Under the pieces are notes generated by a model that was given only the letters and a program-made list of their open reading frames with translations, was not told where the DNA came from and searched no databases. Below, piece by piece: positions 1-11,056 of a stretch of DNA of 64,000 bases (position 1 is its first letter; each line of letters opens with the position of its first letter). Source of the DNA: Tetraselmis striata (taxonomy: Eukaryota > Chlorophyta > Chlorodendrophyceae > Chlorodendrales > Chlorodendraceae); the NCBI GenBank assembly GCA_006384855.1, contig VCJN01003428.1, forward strand, positions 124,001 through 188,000, in the 5' to 3' direction. Both the position numbers and the translations under genes were made by a program.

Positions 1-402
1 AGCTCACAGCTAGCCACCACCAAGCGGCACGCGCACTGCTAAGCGCGTCACCGTGGAGAGTCGTGCCTTGAAGTGTCGAACAGGAGGTCGTCGCTTAGAG
101 ACCTCCGCACATGTAGTTGACACATCAGTTTATACACAAGTATACAACTGATGTTACAGAGGCAGGTGCATTATACATATATGCCCGCTACGGGTACGCA
201 CATGCGTATTATCCCGTAACTACTACTGAACAGTGTACCGGTACCAGTAGGACTCATCTCATGATTCATCATCCACCAGTACTCGTATTGTGGCGCGTGA
301 CACACGCGCTCACACATACGATCCAGCAGCAGGTACTCGTACATGAATGATGCTACGATCATACAGTACCCGTACAGAGTATGCCATTATTGTCACACTA
401 CA
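1..402 (-). repeat. gypsy-1 3' LTR (partial, continues off window)
   Basis: On the minus strand a purine-rich tract (GGGGGGAGAGA, about 403-413) is followed at 402 by TGTAGTGTGACAAT. This is the usual arrangement of polypurine tract and LTR beginning with TG. The stretch is rich in short GTAC-centred motifs such as GTACCCGTAC. The far end of the LTR lies outside the window, so its length is unknown. Confidence 0.6.
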
Positions 403-448
403 TCTCTCCCCCCTTGACAACAGTGTGAAATAGCATTCCACAGGCAGT

Positions 449-1906
449 TTAATTTGCAGTCGGCACACGTGCCGGGTATTTATGCATATGCTCCACAAAT
501 TCAGGTGACTTTACAAAGTCCAACCATTTGGGAGTAGCCATAAAATCCTGCAATGCTATTGTCCTTTTAACATCAAACAAACGATGCCAAACAGGGGCAA
601 TAGACTCATCCGCAAAGTGAACAAGAAATTGCAACTGAGTACCACGTAAACCGGGCATGGAACCGATCTTAACGCTGGTAATCTTGTCAATCTCATACTC
701 ATCATCAGAGTCGTCACCGGTACCAACAACAAGAGGTACATGCGGGCGCAACGGCGCAGTGGGACAGGGTCTCAAGTTATTAACATGAAATACTGGGTGC
801 AACTTAACACCAGCAGGTAATTTCAGTCGATAACTATGACCGCCAATTTTCTCTACAATAGAAAATGGGCCAAGCTGCTTGTCCATCAGCTTTTTGCAAG
901 GCTGACCTTTGACCTTAAGCAGACGGGTATCCACAGATACTCTATCTCCAACATTGAAGATAGGAGGATTGCGCTGTTGCCTAACACTAGGTCGAACAGT
1001 CAATTCATCTTTATGGACAGCCAACACTTACCGAACCAACTCGTGAATCTCCTTCATATCTTGGATACGTTGCTGAGCATCACGAGAGAATGCTATTGTT
1101 GGTCTCATACCAAACAATACATCCGGAGGCGTTTCAGGATTGAAACCATACATAACCTTAAATGGTGCATGCTCAATGCCAAGTGCTTTGTTGGAATTAT
1201 ACGCAAATTCCATCAATGGTAACTGGTCTACCCAGTTTGAACCATCGAAACAACAAAACGCACGAGCCAACTCAGTGACTATGGCATTAATGCGTTCGGT
1301 CAAACCATCTGTTTCAGGATGTTGGCCACTAGACATGTTCAATTTAGTGCCAAGTCTCCGCCACAGAGTTTGCCAGAGTGCAGACAGGAACCGTGGATCT
1401 CTATCAGAGACGATCACACGAGGTATTCCATGCAGCCTGAATACTTCCTTCAGAAATAATTCAGCTGCCTGTCCACCAGTCACGTTGACTGTGGTTGGAA
1501 TAAAATGTGCTTGCCGGGACAGATGGCAACACACAACCAACATAGTATTATAACCATTACTCTCAGGTAACTCGGTTATAAAATCCAAACCAACCGTATG
1601 CCATGGACGTGGCGGTACTGGTAAGGGCTGTGTTGGTGCAGGTGGCTGCGGACGTGCACGAACACGCCGGCACACCGAACATTGTTCACAATAGGTTTTC
1701 ACGTCATGTCGTATGCGTGTCCACCAAAAACGGTCCAAGGCACGTGCCAAGGTGCTTGCATAAGCACGGTGACCAACAGAATCATGTAGCTCATACAATA
1801 TCTTATTGATGATGTCACGATTGGTTGGTATGCAAAGACGTCCATGTCTCCAAAAATAACCATCGTGCTCTACCACATGACCGGACTGCTTCCACCCCCC
1901 CCCCAT
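449..1906 (-). CDS. gypsy-1 integrase with chromo-like C-terminus (fossil)
   Basis: This is the integrase part of gypsy-1. It has an N-terminal HHCC-type zinc-binding stretch (HDSVGHRAY ... CEQCSVC), the core domain with GLDFITELP and VIVSDRDPRF signatures, and the typical HPETDGLTERINAIV run. The C-terminal part (449-1027) carries the LGPFSIVEKIGGHSYRLKLP and HPVFHVNNLRP block that follows integrase in Ty3/gypsy. It ends in a chromo-like segment (LQFLVHFADE), which in chromoviruses binds chromatin and steers integration. It is treated as a fossil part of a truncated element. Confidence 0.88.
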
Positions 1907-3762
1907 AAGGAGTAGAACGCGTCCTCTGCATATCCAGCCTTAATAAGGTGGAGAATATTGTCATCAAGGCTAAGTGACGACGCACTTACAGCCGACAATA
2001 CCGCAGTACATGGGCGATGTTCACTCACGAGTGATTCAGCCGCGTCCGGCACATCCCCGGTCCAATATAAGCCACCGAAACCAATCGGCTTAAAATCCGG
2101 TCTACGCGACAACGGATCGGCTTCATTCCATTTGCCCTTTCGGTATGCAAGAGATATGGACCCAACAAACGGCTGCAAGTCGCGTACATAGCGCACTTGT
2201 CGCCGGTTCAACCTTTCTGCCGGTTGCCTGAGCAGATGACGCAGGGTGTCATGATCTGAGACAACAAGGAATCGACAGCACCCTTCAAGGTAACAACGCC
2301 AGTGCTTAATTGATTCACAGACAGCCAAAGCTTCCAAATCATAAGCATTGTAGGTATTACCACGCTCAGCTGCATTCAGCTTTCGCGCCCAGTAACTCAC
2401 TGGTTGAGGACCTCCTCCTTGGTCCTGCAGTAGCACTGCAGCAAGCCCTACGTTGGACGCATCTGTCGCTACGGTGAACGTCGCATCCGTCCCCATGGAA
2501 GGAATGGAAAGACACGGAGCGGAAATCAGTCGCAGACGAAGGGTCTCAAAGGCTTCCTGACACGCCGGTGACCAGTCAACATGAACTGGTTTAGACTTAC
2601 GCAATAAGTCAGTCAATGGTGCAGTTAAGTCACTGAAATGATGAATAAACTTAGAGTAGAAATTGCAGAATTGAACAAAACTTCTGACTTCACTCTGAGT
2701 TTTAGGGACAGGCCAATCCCTAACTGCAGCCACTTTGGCCTCTGAAACAGACAACTTACCATCAGCGACGGTATACCCCAAATAATCCATAGATTGCATG
2801 CCAAAGAAACATTTCTTTAATTGCAACCTCAGATTATATTCATTCAGTTTCTCAAAAACTAAACGAAGGTGCTTTATGTGGTCATCATAATTATCTGAAT
2901 ATATACATATATCATCCAGATACACCACCACAAAGTCACGCAAAAATGGTCTCAAGATGTCATTCATCATGCGCTGGAAAGTGGCTGGGGCATTGCACAA
3001 ACCAAATGGCATTGCAGTCCACTCCCATAGACCATCAGGTGTCTGTAACGCTGTCTTGTGGATGTCCTCCTCTGCAATGGCAACCTGCCAATAACCTGAT
3101 GCTAAATCCAGATGGGTATAGCAACGGGCATTGCGGAGAGAATCCAACGTTTCATCAATTCGCGGCAAAGGATACATATCCTTTCGAGTGACCTCGTTCA
3201 GCCCACGAAAATCGACACACAACCGAAGGGATCCATCTGCCTTCTTAACAAAAAGAATAGGCGAACCAAACTCAGATTGACTAGGACGAACAAGTCCAGC
3301 GGCAATCGCATCTTTGAGTTGGCGATCCAATTCAGCACGTTCAGCGGGAGACAAACGATTAAGTCTTTGGCGTTTCATTTTGCCAGTTAACTCAATTTTG
3401 TGATCCCATGGCCGATGAACAGGCGGCCTGTTGACTGGACGCAAAATTTCAGGAAACTCGTCATACAACAAATGACGAATAGCATCCTTTTGCTCTGGTG
3501 TCATAGCATTGTCTAAATGCAGATCAGGATCATCCTTTATAACCGACATTTCAACGACATAGAATTCAGCCAAAGAATTATGCTTAGACGCACGAGCAGT
3601 TTTGCGCATCAACTTTTGTACCCTAGTGGAAGTAATCATGCTACATGCAGGAGTACGACCCACTATTACAACAGGTACATGGGTTCCATCCATTAAAGTC
3701 ATGATACGTTCCGTACCATACTTAATGGTAACTTGCGCTTCATCAAGCCAAGTTAAACCCAA
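1870..3762 (-). CDS. gypsy-1 reverse transcriptase/RNase H (fossil)
   Basis: This part copies the element's RNA into DNA. Recognisable RT blocks are GSPILFVKKADGSLRLCVDFR, YPLPRIDETLD, THLDLASGYWQV, MPFGLCNAPATFQR and the catalytic VVVYLDDICIYS. The connection block (SFVQFCNFYSKFI) and an RNase H domain (FTVATDASNVGLAAVLLQ ... DHDTLRHLL ... NEADPLSRRPD) follow. It lies next to the integrase segment on the same strand. Family assignment is firm; the activity of this truncated copy is not implied. Confidence 0.93.
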   Translation of the reverse strand: MGLTWLDEAQVTIKYGTERIMTLMDGTHVPVVIVGRTPACSMITSTRVQKLMRKTARASKHNSLAEFYVVEMSVIKDDPDLHLDNAMTPEQKDAIRHLLYDEFPEILRPVNRPPVHRPWDHKIELTGKMKRQRLNRLSPAERAELDRQLKDAIAAGLVRPSQSEFGSPILFVKKADGSLRLCVDFRGLNEVTRKDMYPLPRIDETLDSLRNARCYTHLDLASGYWQVAIAEEDIHKTALQTPDGLWEWTAMPFGLCNAPATFQRMMNDILRPFLRDFVVVYLDDICIYSDNYDDHIKHLRLVFEKLNEYNLRLQLKKCFFGMQSMDYLGYTVADGKLSVSEAKVAAVRDWPVPKTQSEVRSFVQFCNFYSKFIHHFSDLTAPLTDLLRKSKPVHVDWSPACQEAFETLRLRLISAPCLSIPSMGTDATFTVATDASNVGLAAVLLQDQGGGPQPVSYWARKLNAAERGNTYNAYDLEALAVCESIKHWRCYLEGCCRFLVVSDHDTLRHLLRQPAERLNRRQVRYVRDLQPFVGSISLAYRKGKWNEADPLSRRPDFKPIGFGGLYWTGDVPDAAESLVSEHRPCTAVLSAVSASSLSLDDNILHLIKAGYAEDAFYSLWGGGGSSPVMW

Positions 3763-4877
3763 TACAATGTCGGAGACTTTGAGCTCACGCAGATATAAAA
3801 TACTCGATTCTCAAATACATGTCCTCCAACAGACAGAGACACAACAGTTGTATGGTAACATGAGACACGTTGACCATTAGCCAAACGGACAGGTGTTCTG
3901 GCTTTCAACTTTTGTATCTGCAAGTTGTTTCTGCGCACAAAGTCCTCAGATATAAAATCTAAAGATGCCGCATTATCAACCAGTGCATCCACAACGGCGT
4001 CATCGTTAATTGTCCCATTAACTTTCAACAATGGCCTGGGGTCATCCCAACGAGTCAAAGAAGCAATCTGAGGCAAACTTTGCCTTTGCATACTCCAAAA
4101 TGATGGATCAGTCACATTGACAGCATCACACTCATTTATAGACTCAGATGCACGTTCAGCAATACCAACGCTAGAATCCACAATTTTTGCAGAGTCCACG
4201 TTAAAACTCACATTTGGACTTGTGACAGTTTTAGGTACAAAGTCATCAGGAAAAGCATAGTTAGCATCAACTAACCAAATGTTAACCCCATACTTTGGCG
4301 GTCTAACATCTTCCTGGACTGTGGCATTTTTATGAGACCACCTGGTGAACAAAGGTGTCTTTGCCGGGTATTGCTGCAATAGTTTCCAATGCTTTGTCAA
4401 AGCACTGAATCTATCAAATGCAGGCAATACAAACACTCCTACAGTATGTTCTTTAGCCCTACTGCGGCATTGCTCAAAATGCCTCGCAATAGACTCAGTC
4501 ATATGCCATGGAGGGTGAATAAACACACGTTCATTCGACAAGTCGCGCGATAATATCGAATCTTGTTCTGAACAGAACGGCAAGTTTCGATGGGTATTCA
4601 GACCCTCATTATCCGCACAGCCCTCCAGCGTAAACTGGAACATCTCATGTAAGGGATCGAAGACTCTATCGACCAGTCGCCACTCGGCACTGACTGCAGT
4701 CTTTCTAGGCATACGACGCCTCAGAGCCTTTACGCGACGATGAGTCGAAACTTTCCGAGCACCCGTTACACAGGCTACTGGCAAAGTCGTACCAGACTCG
4801 CGTACACTATTTGAGTTCTCATCAGTAGGCGACTCAACATAGTCGTTTACTACTCTCAGAGATGACGACATCGTCAC
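3753..4877 (-). CDS. gypsy-1 Dam-like module plus retropepsin-like segment (fossil)
   Basis: The N-terminal two thirds resemble the Dam-type (phage N6-adenine methyltransferase, PF05869-like) fold: FQFTLEGCADNEGL, then VFIHPPWHMTES, then VGVFVLPAFDRFS and KHWKLLQQYP. A similar module occupies the same place in gypsy-2, so it is an established part of this retroelement lineage. The C-terminal third (DALVDNAASLDFISEDFV ... VRLANGQRV) has the layout of a retropepsin domain, where the protease is expected just before RT. Whether the Dam-like module ever methylated DNA cannot be told from sequence. A related Dam-like domain is known in DIRS-type retroelements. Confidence 0.7.
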   Translation of the reverse strand: MTMSSSLRVVNDYVESPTDENSNSVRESGTTLPVACVTGARKVSTHRRVKALRRRMPRKTAVSAEWRLVDRVFDPLHEMFQFTLEGCADNEGLNTHRNLPFCSEQDSILSRDLSNERVFIHPPWHMTESIARHFEQCRSRAKEHTVGVFVLPAFDRFSALTKHWKLLQQYPAKTPLFTRWSHKNATVQEDVRPPKYGVNIWLVDANYAFPDDFVPKTVTSPNVSFNVDSAKIVDSSVGIAERASESINECDAVNVTDPSFWSMQRQSLPQIASLTRWDDPRPLLKVNGTINDDAVVDALVDNAASLDFISEDFVRRNNLQIQKLKARTPVRLANGQRVSCYHTTVVSLSVGGHVFENRVFYICVSSKSPTLYWV

Positions 4878-5076
4878 TCGAACATGTACTCGTCACAGGT
4901 ATATCGTCATTCAGACGTGCATTAGACAATAATGCGGATACCTCAGGTGCCAATGACATATCGGCAACAGTAACTTCGCAGTCATGCGACTCGACAGTTA
5001 CTGGACAGCATGATGTAACACAAACATCACTTACATCCCTATCTACTGAGCTGTCAGCAGCAGAATAAGGGCACCC

Positions 5077-5897
5077 CTATTTCATCTTAGGGCAGTCTTT
5101 CAGAAGGTGAGCCTCACCACACTTAAAGCATGTTTTGGCAGCCATGTGCTTAGCATACTTCTCTGGCTCATGCAGTTTTGTGCCGAGGCGACTTACCGAG
5201 AGAACGGGCGCCACTAAAAGACCATAGCAAAGGTCGCCGAACAGCGTGTCGACTCGTCGACTCCGTCGTGCTTCTTCTCGGATAGCAAGCGAATGATACG
5301 CCGAGGTTCGCCGCACACTCGACGGTCATCGGCTCGTTGCTTATCTCCTGTCGAGATATCGCCGGTATGTCGACATATTCTTGACGCGTACTCAGCGGAA
5401 GTTACCAACACTCCATCAGCACGTCCTGCTGTCATCTGTAGTAACAAACTTACCTGCATGCAAACTATAGATGCAAACGGTATCGCGGACACTTTACCAT
5501 GCGGAATAGCCGCCGTTGGAATAATATCCGCCGTTTTCATTGCAAATTTCGCAGGAGTCGCCGTTGCCCAGGCGTGTTTACTGCGCGACAATGCAGATCG
5601 CCATTCCACGGTGGGAGAGCCGTCTATGGCAACGCATGGTCGGAGGCTCCCGAGGGCGCGCCCGCATGGTCTCCACTGATGACAAATTGCATGAGCGGCG
5701 GGAGCTGATGGGCCGGCTGTTGCTAGGGTTGAGGCGCATATTGCTACTGTAGTTGCCATGAAACTCTTGGCGCCATGGTCGTCAGCACTCATGGTTGGAG
5801 TATGCTTCCAATACGTATTTGCAATGTCACGCAAAGGTTGCATGCTACTGCCCGCAACATGTTGGCCATGGTGCATTGTGGGTATCGGGCTGCTCAC
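5077..5897 (-). CDS. gypsy-1 gag-like region with zinc knuckle (fossil)
   Basis: The left part (5077-5316) ends in a CCHC zinc knuckle (CFKCGEAHLLKDC), which in gag nucleocapsids packages the genomic RNA. The rest, to about 5897, lies where the body of gag should be but is much less recognisable. It is a broken part of the truncated element. The element's left-over 5' end merges into the LINE region to its right. Confidence 0.55.
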
Positions 5898-6029
5898 ATA
5901 TAGCCCATCTGCCCGGACGCCGAAGAACGTTGTTGCGCGCGGCTAGGCTGGGGAGTTGCACTTGTGTAGGAAGATGCACTTTTCCCCGTGCTAGCTGCCG
6001 CGTGCAAGCAATATGTGCGTGCTTAATAG

Positions 6030-9000
6030 CTCTCCAACTAAACAAAATGCGGGGGATCTCCCGTCGGGCACGTCTCGGAGTGCATGCCGGCGAATGGAAG
6101 CGCCGGCGGTCTGCGAGGGCGCGGGCGGCATCTACAGAGGCTGCGGAGGGGGCGCCGATGATGCTGCGGCGGATGGGGTGCCGCCGGCGCTGGTACATGC
6201 TCACTGCCGGGCGGCGAAACTCGCCGTTGTGCAGGAGCTGCGCCGCGCTCGCCGGGCACTGGACGCCGCCGACCTCGGTATGGTGTCCGACGCCACTGCA
6301 GCGCTCCCGCTCCCTCCATCCGCCTCCTGCACCCACCGACCTGGAGTACCCCCCCCCCCCCCCCCCGCCCCCCCCCCCCCCCCGCCCCCCGAGAAACCGC
6401 CGGACCTGCGTCGGGCGCCGCCGTCGTGGGGTGGCAATGCAGATTAGGTTCGGCGGTGGGGGGAGGACCAAAGGCGGAATCTGCGCCGTGCTCCGGCCCC
6501 GCCTTTCGGATGGGCATGTGGATTGGTGGTGTTGGGAACACATCATGGATATAGACGTACCTTCGTGGTGCATGTGGGTGAACCGCTGCCTGGCGGGGCA
6601 GTGCCACTCGCGCACTGCGGCTTTCTTGGCGAGTGGCACCGTCTTTGCGCTCCACAAGGACGACGCCGCCGCGCGCGAGGAGCGGGTGAAGACCGGCGAG
6701 CCGCTGCGAGTACGCCCGCTTGGCGTCGGCTCCGTGCTGGTGCGCCTGGCCTCCGCCCACGCTCTGGTGCATGTGGGTGCGGATGCGCACGGGAGGCCAT
6801 GGGCCCGGTGCAACGCAGCTTTCAGTCGGGAGCTGGCTGTGAGACGGCGTATATGAGCGTGCGGGTGGCGCTGCAGCTTTTCGGCGGGCGTGGTACTGAC
6901 GGGAAAGGGCTACTACTCCTGGATATTCGGAATGCCTTCAATGAGGTATATCCCGGGGTGCGATAATTTACGGCTTGCTTTAGCACCCGCGTCTATACAT
7001 GGCATGATATCTTGTATGTTGTATGTTGTACATGATGATGTTGTACGACCGTCCTAGCGACTTGTACTACTACGCGCCGGATGATCCCGGTACTTATTTT
7101 TGTGCGCCATCCTACTGTCTCGTACGGGTGTGCGCCAAGGGGATGTGTTGCCCCCGCTGTATTTCTGCCTCGCTATCGCGGGCCCGATGCAAGAGGTTGT
7201 GGCTCGTAGCGCCGCTCCTACTTTCTGCCAAAGTTTCGCGGAGAATTGCGGCGCAGCTATTGCCGCGGCTCGCGTTCCGCTTGTTTTTGACGAGCATTGT
7301 ACGGAGCTTTTCAAAGTCGGAGTGGCGGTACATGACATTAAGACGCGGCACGTGCATCACCCCGGTGACAGCGAGGCTGAGTTGCGGGCAGTGTGGGCGA
7401 AGTTGGCCCCGGGAGAGTTTCGTACCCCGGCCGACGATCATGTCCATGATGGCGCCGTGTATACCTGGGTGCTCCTATTAGCCATTACCCCGGGTGGATG
7501 ACCGGTGCGTTGGGGCGGCGCCGGTAGGCCCACGCCGCACTGTTGGAGCGCATCGCCTCCTTTGGCACGTCGGGATACGGCTGCCACCATGGGGCCATGC
7601 GGCTGCTGGTTGTATGCCCGGTGAGGCAGACCGACTTCCTCAGCCGCATCATGCCGCCGTCGGAGCTGAACCCTTTCTTGGAGGCCGTGGACGCCGCCAA
7701 CATTTCGGCTGAATTTTCGTTGCTTGGTATGGACGCTTCCGACAGTCTAGACCGCAAATGGAGGCTGCGATTGTCCAGATGAGTATGCCCGCGGATTTTG
7801 GCGGTTTGATTATGGTCTTCCCGCAGTCTGAGGCCCATGCGGCGTCTATTCCGCGCAATCGGTTGTCCTACCAGAGCTGATTCGGGAGTACGGGCCCGCC
7901 CTCGGCCCCTTGTACGAGGCGTTTCGCGCCGAGGTAGTGTCGTCCGTGGCTACGAGTGCTTTGCCATGGGCCCGAGACGCACCGCGTGTACGAGACTGTA
8001 CGAGCCCTTACCACGTTACCGCAAGAAGATGTCCGGCGCGCACGCGCGGCGTACGGGCACGCCCACGAGATCTTCGAGTTACTTACGGTCGGTAATGCTA
8101 CGATCACCGCTATACGGGATCCATCAGTTGGTACTACGGCCCATACGGGTATGAGCACTAGAGGAGGAATGCGCGTGACCACGGCTCCTTTAACGGCCAC
8201 TCCCCCGGGAGTTGGTACTGGTGAGGCCGCCTCTGCTGCCCAGCAATCGCTTCCTATCGTCGGTACGAGTACTGCCCATACCGTTACTACATGCGCTTAT
8301 GCAGCTCTCAAGACACCGTCGCCCCGCGAATTAGTGGCACTCCCTCCGTCAGCGGCAACTCCTTCCGTACTAGAACCGCAGCCAGACGGTACTACAACTC
8401 CGCCCTCGGGTACGGGTACGGTTGCTGCCGCCGATGATCAACCCACGACCATGGGTGTCCAACGCCACCTCAACCGTGCGATTCGCTTGCGTGACCTACT
8501 TCGTGGCCCTCGTTCTTGGATTCGAGCGTACGGGTGCCGCGGCCTCGCGACTTGATAGCATGCGCTTGTACATCGCGTGCGGGCCGGGATCTCTATCGCT
8601 TTTCCAGTCGGATCACGAGTCAACCCGCAAGATTCCCCATGCTGCTTATTCGGCCGCCGCTCCGCGGGTGTTGGGCTTTCGCCCGCGCGGGGCTTCCGCG
8701 CTTGTCACATGCCCTAGCCCCACGTGTGGTGTTCCCCTTGTGGCTTCCCTCTACAGATGGCTCGAACCGGAGCGCTACGGATTTCGTCGCGGATCATCTG
8801 CCCGTCTGCCCCGTCGCGAACTACAAGCACCGCATGCATACCGCTTTGAACAATCTGTGGGCTTCCGTAGCGATTGAAGCAGGGGCCGGGACCGCTCGGG
8901 AGTCGGCGACTTGACCCTTGAGACGAGTGGCGTTGGGCTGCGCCCAGCGGACCGCTCGCTCGCAGCCGTCGGATTTGACGCTGGCGGCGTGGGGGGGGCG

Positions 9001-9560
9001 GGAGGGAGGGGGGCGTGCGATTACATGATAGATTTCGCGTGCGCGTGTCCTCCACGCGACCCCCACTTGCACAACGTAACAATGCAACCCGAGATCGCGG
9101 GGATCGAGGCGGAGCACATCATGGGGATCTGTCAGCTGGCGCCGGACCAGGCGTATTCCGCCATGGTGCAAGGTGTTCACCGGTACTACCCTTTTGTGGT
9201 CGAGGACCGCGGCCGCCTCTGAAAATCCGCTTTGACGGTGGTCTACATCTTCGATGTGTTGCATGCTGTGCGCAAGTTATGTGGCAGTCCTTCTGCCCCG
9301 ACTTCATGCTTCCTTCGAGGTCAGTCCGTCCATGCTCTTCGGACTTTTGTCGCCAGTCAGCCCGCCGAGTTCGTCCGCCATCACATGTAGCGCACGCGGC
9401 GGGGGTTGTTGCAACGAGTCACTGCTCGCGTGCATGGGCGGCATTCTCTCTGCCGGAGTGCAGACGGCCAAGTCTGATTCGTCTGCCCGTGCTCATTCCG
9501 CACCCTCTTCCGCACCCCTCTTCTTCTTCTGCTTCCACCTCGCAATTGTTGTAGTGGATG
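6030..9560 (+). mobile_element. Decayed LINE (non-LTR retrotransposon) with RT and C-terminal nuclease-like part
   Basis: Pieces of one RT polyprotein appear in order but scattered over all three plus frames. A leader with RRARRALDAADLG lies near 6250. VFALHKDD ... RVRPLGVGSVLVR lies at about 6640-6750, LLLLDIRNAFNEV at 6910-6950 and TGVRQGDVLPPLYF at about 7125-7165. PADFGGL follows near 7795, then a zinc-knuckle-like DHLPVCPVANYKH near 8800, and RPADRSLAAVGFD with DYMIDFACACP at 8945-9050. The last resembles the restriction-like nuclease tail of this algal/oomycete LINE type. At least four frame changes and several stops make it a pseudogene. A run of C (6350-6388) interrupts the leader. 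It abuts the truncated gag end of gypsy-1, so one may have displaced the other. Confidence 0.75.
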
Positions 9561-11056
9561 TTTCCTATTGCCTTTTCGGGTGATATTTCCTGATCGCCTT
9601 TTGCAGCTAGCTCATGTAACTATATAAGTTTATGGGGTTTCCTCCTTTTCTAACCGCTTTTCCCGCTACCGTTGGTGCTAAGTGGTACGGGTTACTAGTT
9701 CACCCGTCGTTGCGGCGTTTTGGGTGCAGCACGAGTAGACATAAAAGCAGCTGTAACTCCTGAGCCTGCCATCTTCCAGTTTCGCTGCGTTACACGCAGC
9801 GCCCCCCTTGACTGAGTTTCCCCTCCACGTTTTCATTTTCCTGCCAATTTCCTGCCAATAACTTTCCTCCCAATTTCGGCTCTTGTCAGTGTAAACAGCC
9901 TGCGCGCGATGCGTGGCTGCATCACGTACCATATGTACGTACCACCGACCACGGGCACCACGGGACAGTAGTAAATCGCGCGCGGTATAAGTCGCTATGG
10001 GTAGTACCCGTACCTGCATTGGGATCGATTATTATTTCAGTTATTTATTCGTCCCGCGCGCCCCCGCCAACAGACTTTATGCTTATGTGTTCCCACCGCA
10101 AATACGGCCTGCACTTGCGCAAGGCGTCCGACACGCGGTTGAGGTGCCCTGCAGTAGCAAGGACTGACCCTCAAGTGTACGGTGAACCCTGGGTGAGCAG
10201 CAGCAGCACATAGAAACACCTGGCCCAGCCCCCGGCACCGTTTCGGATACACCCGGCGATGTCGATTTCACTTCTGCAATCCGTTGCCGGCCGCATGCCG
10301 TTGGGACGGGGTACAACGCCGTCGCGCTGTAAAACTCTTGCCTCAAGACCGCTGGACGCTCGTCCAGGAAGACGCCATTTCGCCCAGGGCAAGTCACCGG
10401 CCCAGTACCGCCTTAAGGTGCGAATTAACCCGTGCCATTGTCGGCGGGTACAATCCCGAGTCGAGCACGTTTCCCAGCAGTAGGGGTAACGTATGGCAAA
10501 GATGCACAACCCAGTAGTTCATCCAACCAGCACCCCCCCCCCCTCCCCCGCCTTGCCGCCCCATTCACCACCACAACACTCACCTGAATTCCTTGGGCTG
10601 GTGTGCAGAGGGCTTACACCGCGCTCCAAGCGCTGCGCATATGCACCAGAACATAGTCCGGCAGTGGCTGCCTCCCCTCGATGGCTCTGGGCCTTCCCTG
10701 CAGGTAAAACGACAATCCTATGGGCCATAGCTTCCACCCGCTGTATTACTGATGGCATCGGGGGACAGGAATCCCTGTGGAGTGCGGACCCTTCCCTTTT
10801 GTCTGTGAGAGCCTCACCAGCCATCCTTAGTATAGTGACAGTGTATGCTAGGTGTACGCATAGAGTGTATTAGTTGAATCGCTGTATACCTTAGACGTCA
10901 TCAAACATCGACCTGATTCTGCACGCAGGATATCAAATTATCTGCTGAGGGTGTCTGACGTTATGATCATCACCGTAGACTCCTGAGCATTGCCATAGCC
11001 ATTGCGGGCATTGCCCGAGGGAGGTGCCAACGACTCATGGGACTGGGTTCGTGCAG
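9561..11056. other. Stretch with no gene recognised
   Basis: Only short ORFs without recognisable motifs occur here. The first part carries short GTAC-rich motifs (GTACCCGTAC and GTACGTACC near 9930-10015) like those in the gypsy-1 LTR. One or more 5' exons of the SnoaL-like gene may lie in the right-hand end, because its first recognised exon starts with a splice acceptor at 11056 and has no start codon. Confidence 0.4.

Larger units (their letters stand above)
1..5900 (-). mobile_element. Ty3/gypsy retroelement fossil 'gypsy-1'
   Basis: Reading right to left, the order is a gag-like region with a zinc-knuckle remnant, a Dam-like plus protease segment, reverse transcriptase/RNase H, integrase with a chromo-like tail, a purine-rich tract next to an LTR edge, and an LTR that runs off the window start. 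RT before integrase is the Ty3/gypsy order. The matching LTR expected near 5.9-6.4 kb was not seen; a decayed LINE begins there instead, so the element is truncated at its gag end and is a broken copy with a few breaks. Its pol reading frames are still long, so it is probably of middling age. Confidence 0.9.

Noticed and set aside
6038-6813. Minus-strand frames of 250-322 residues rich in Gly/Pro/Arg
   Set aside because: Antisense shadow of the GC-rich LINE leader and a poly-C run; the plus-strand frames carry the RT motifs.
10171-10873. Overlapping frames of 100-126 residues on both strands between LINE and SnoaL-like gene
   Set aside because: No recognisable motif, low complexity in part, and no splice link to the neighbouring gene.
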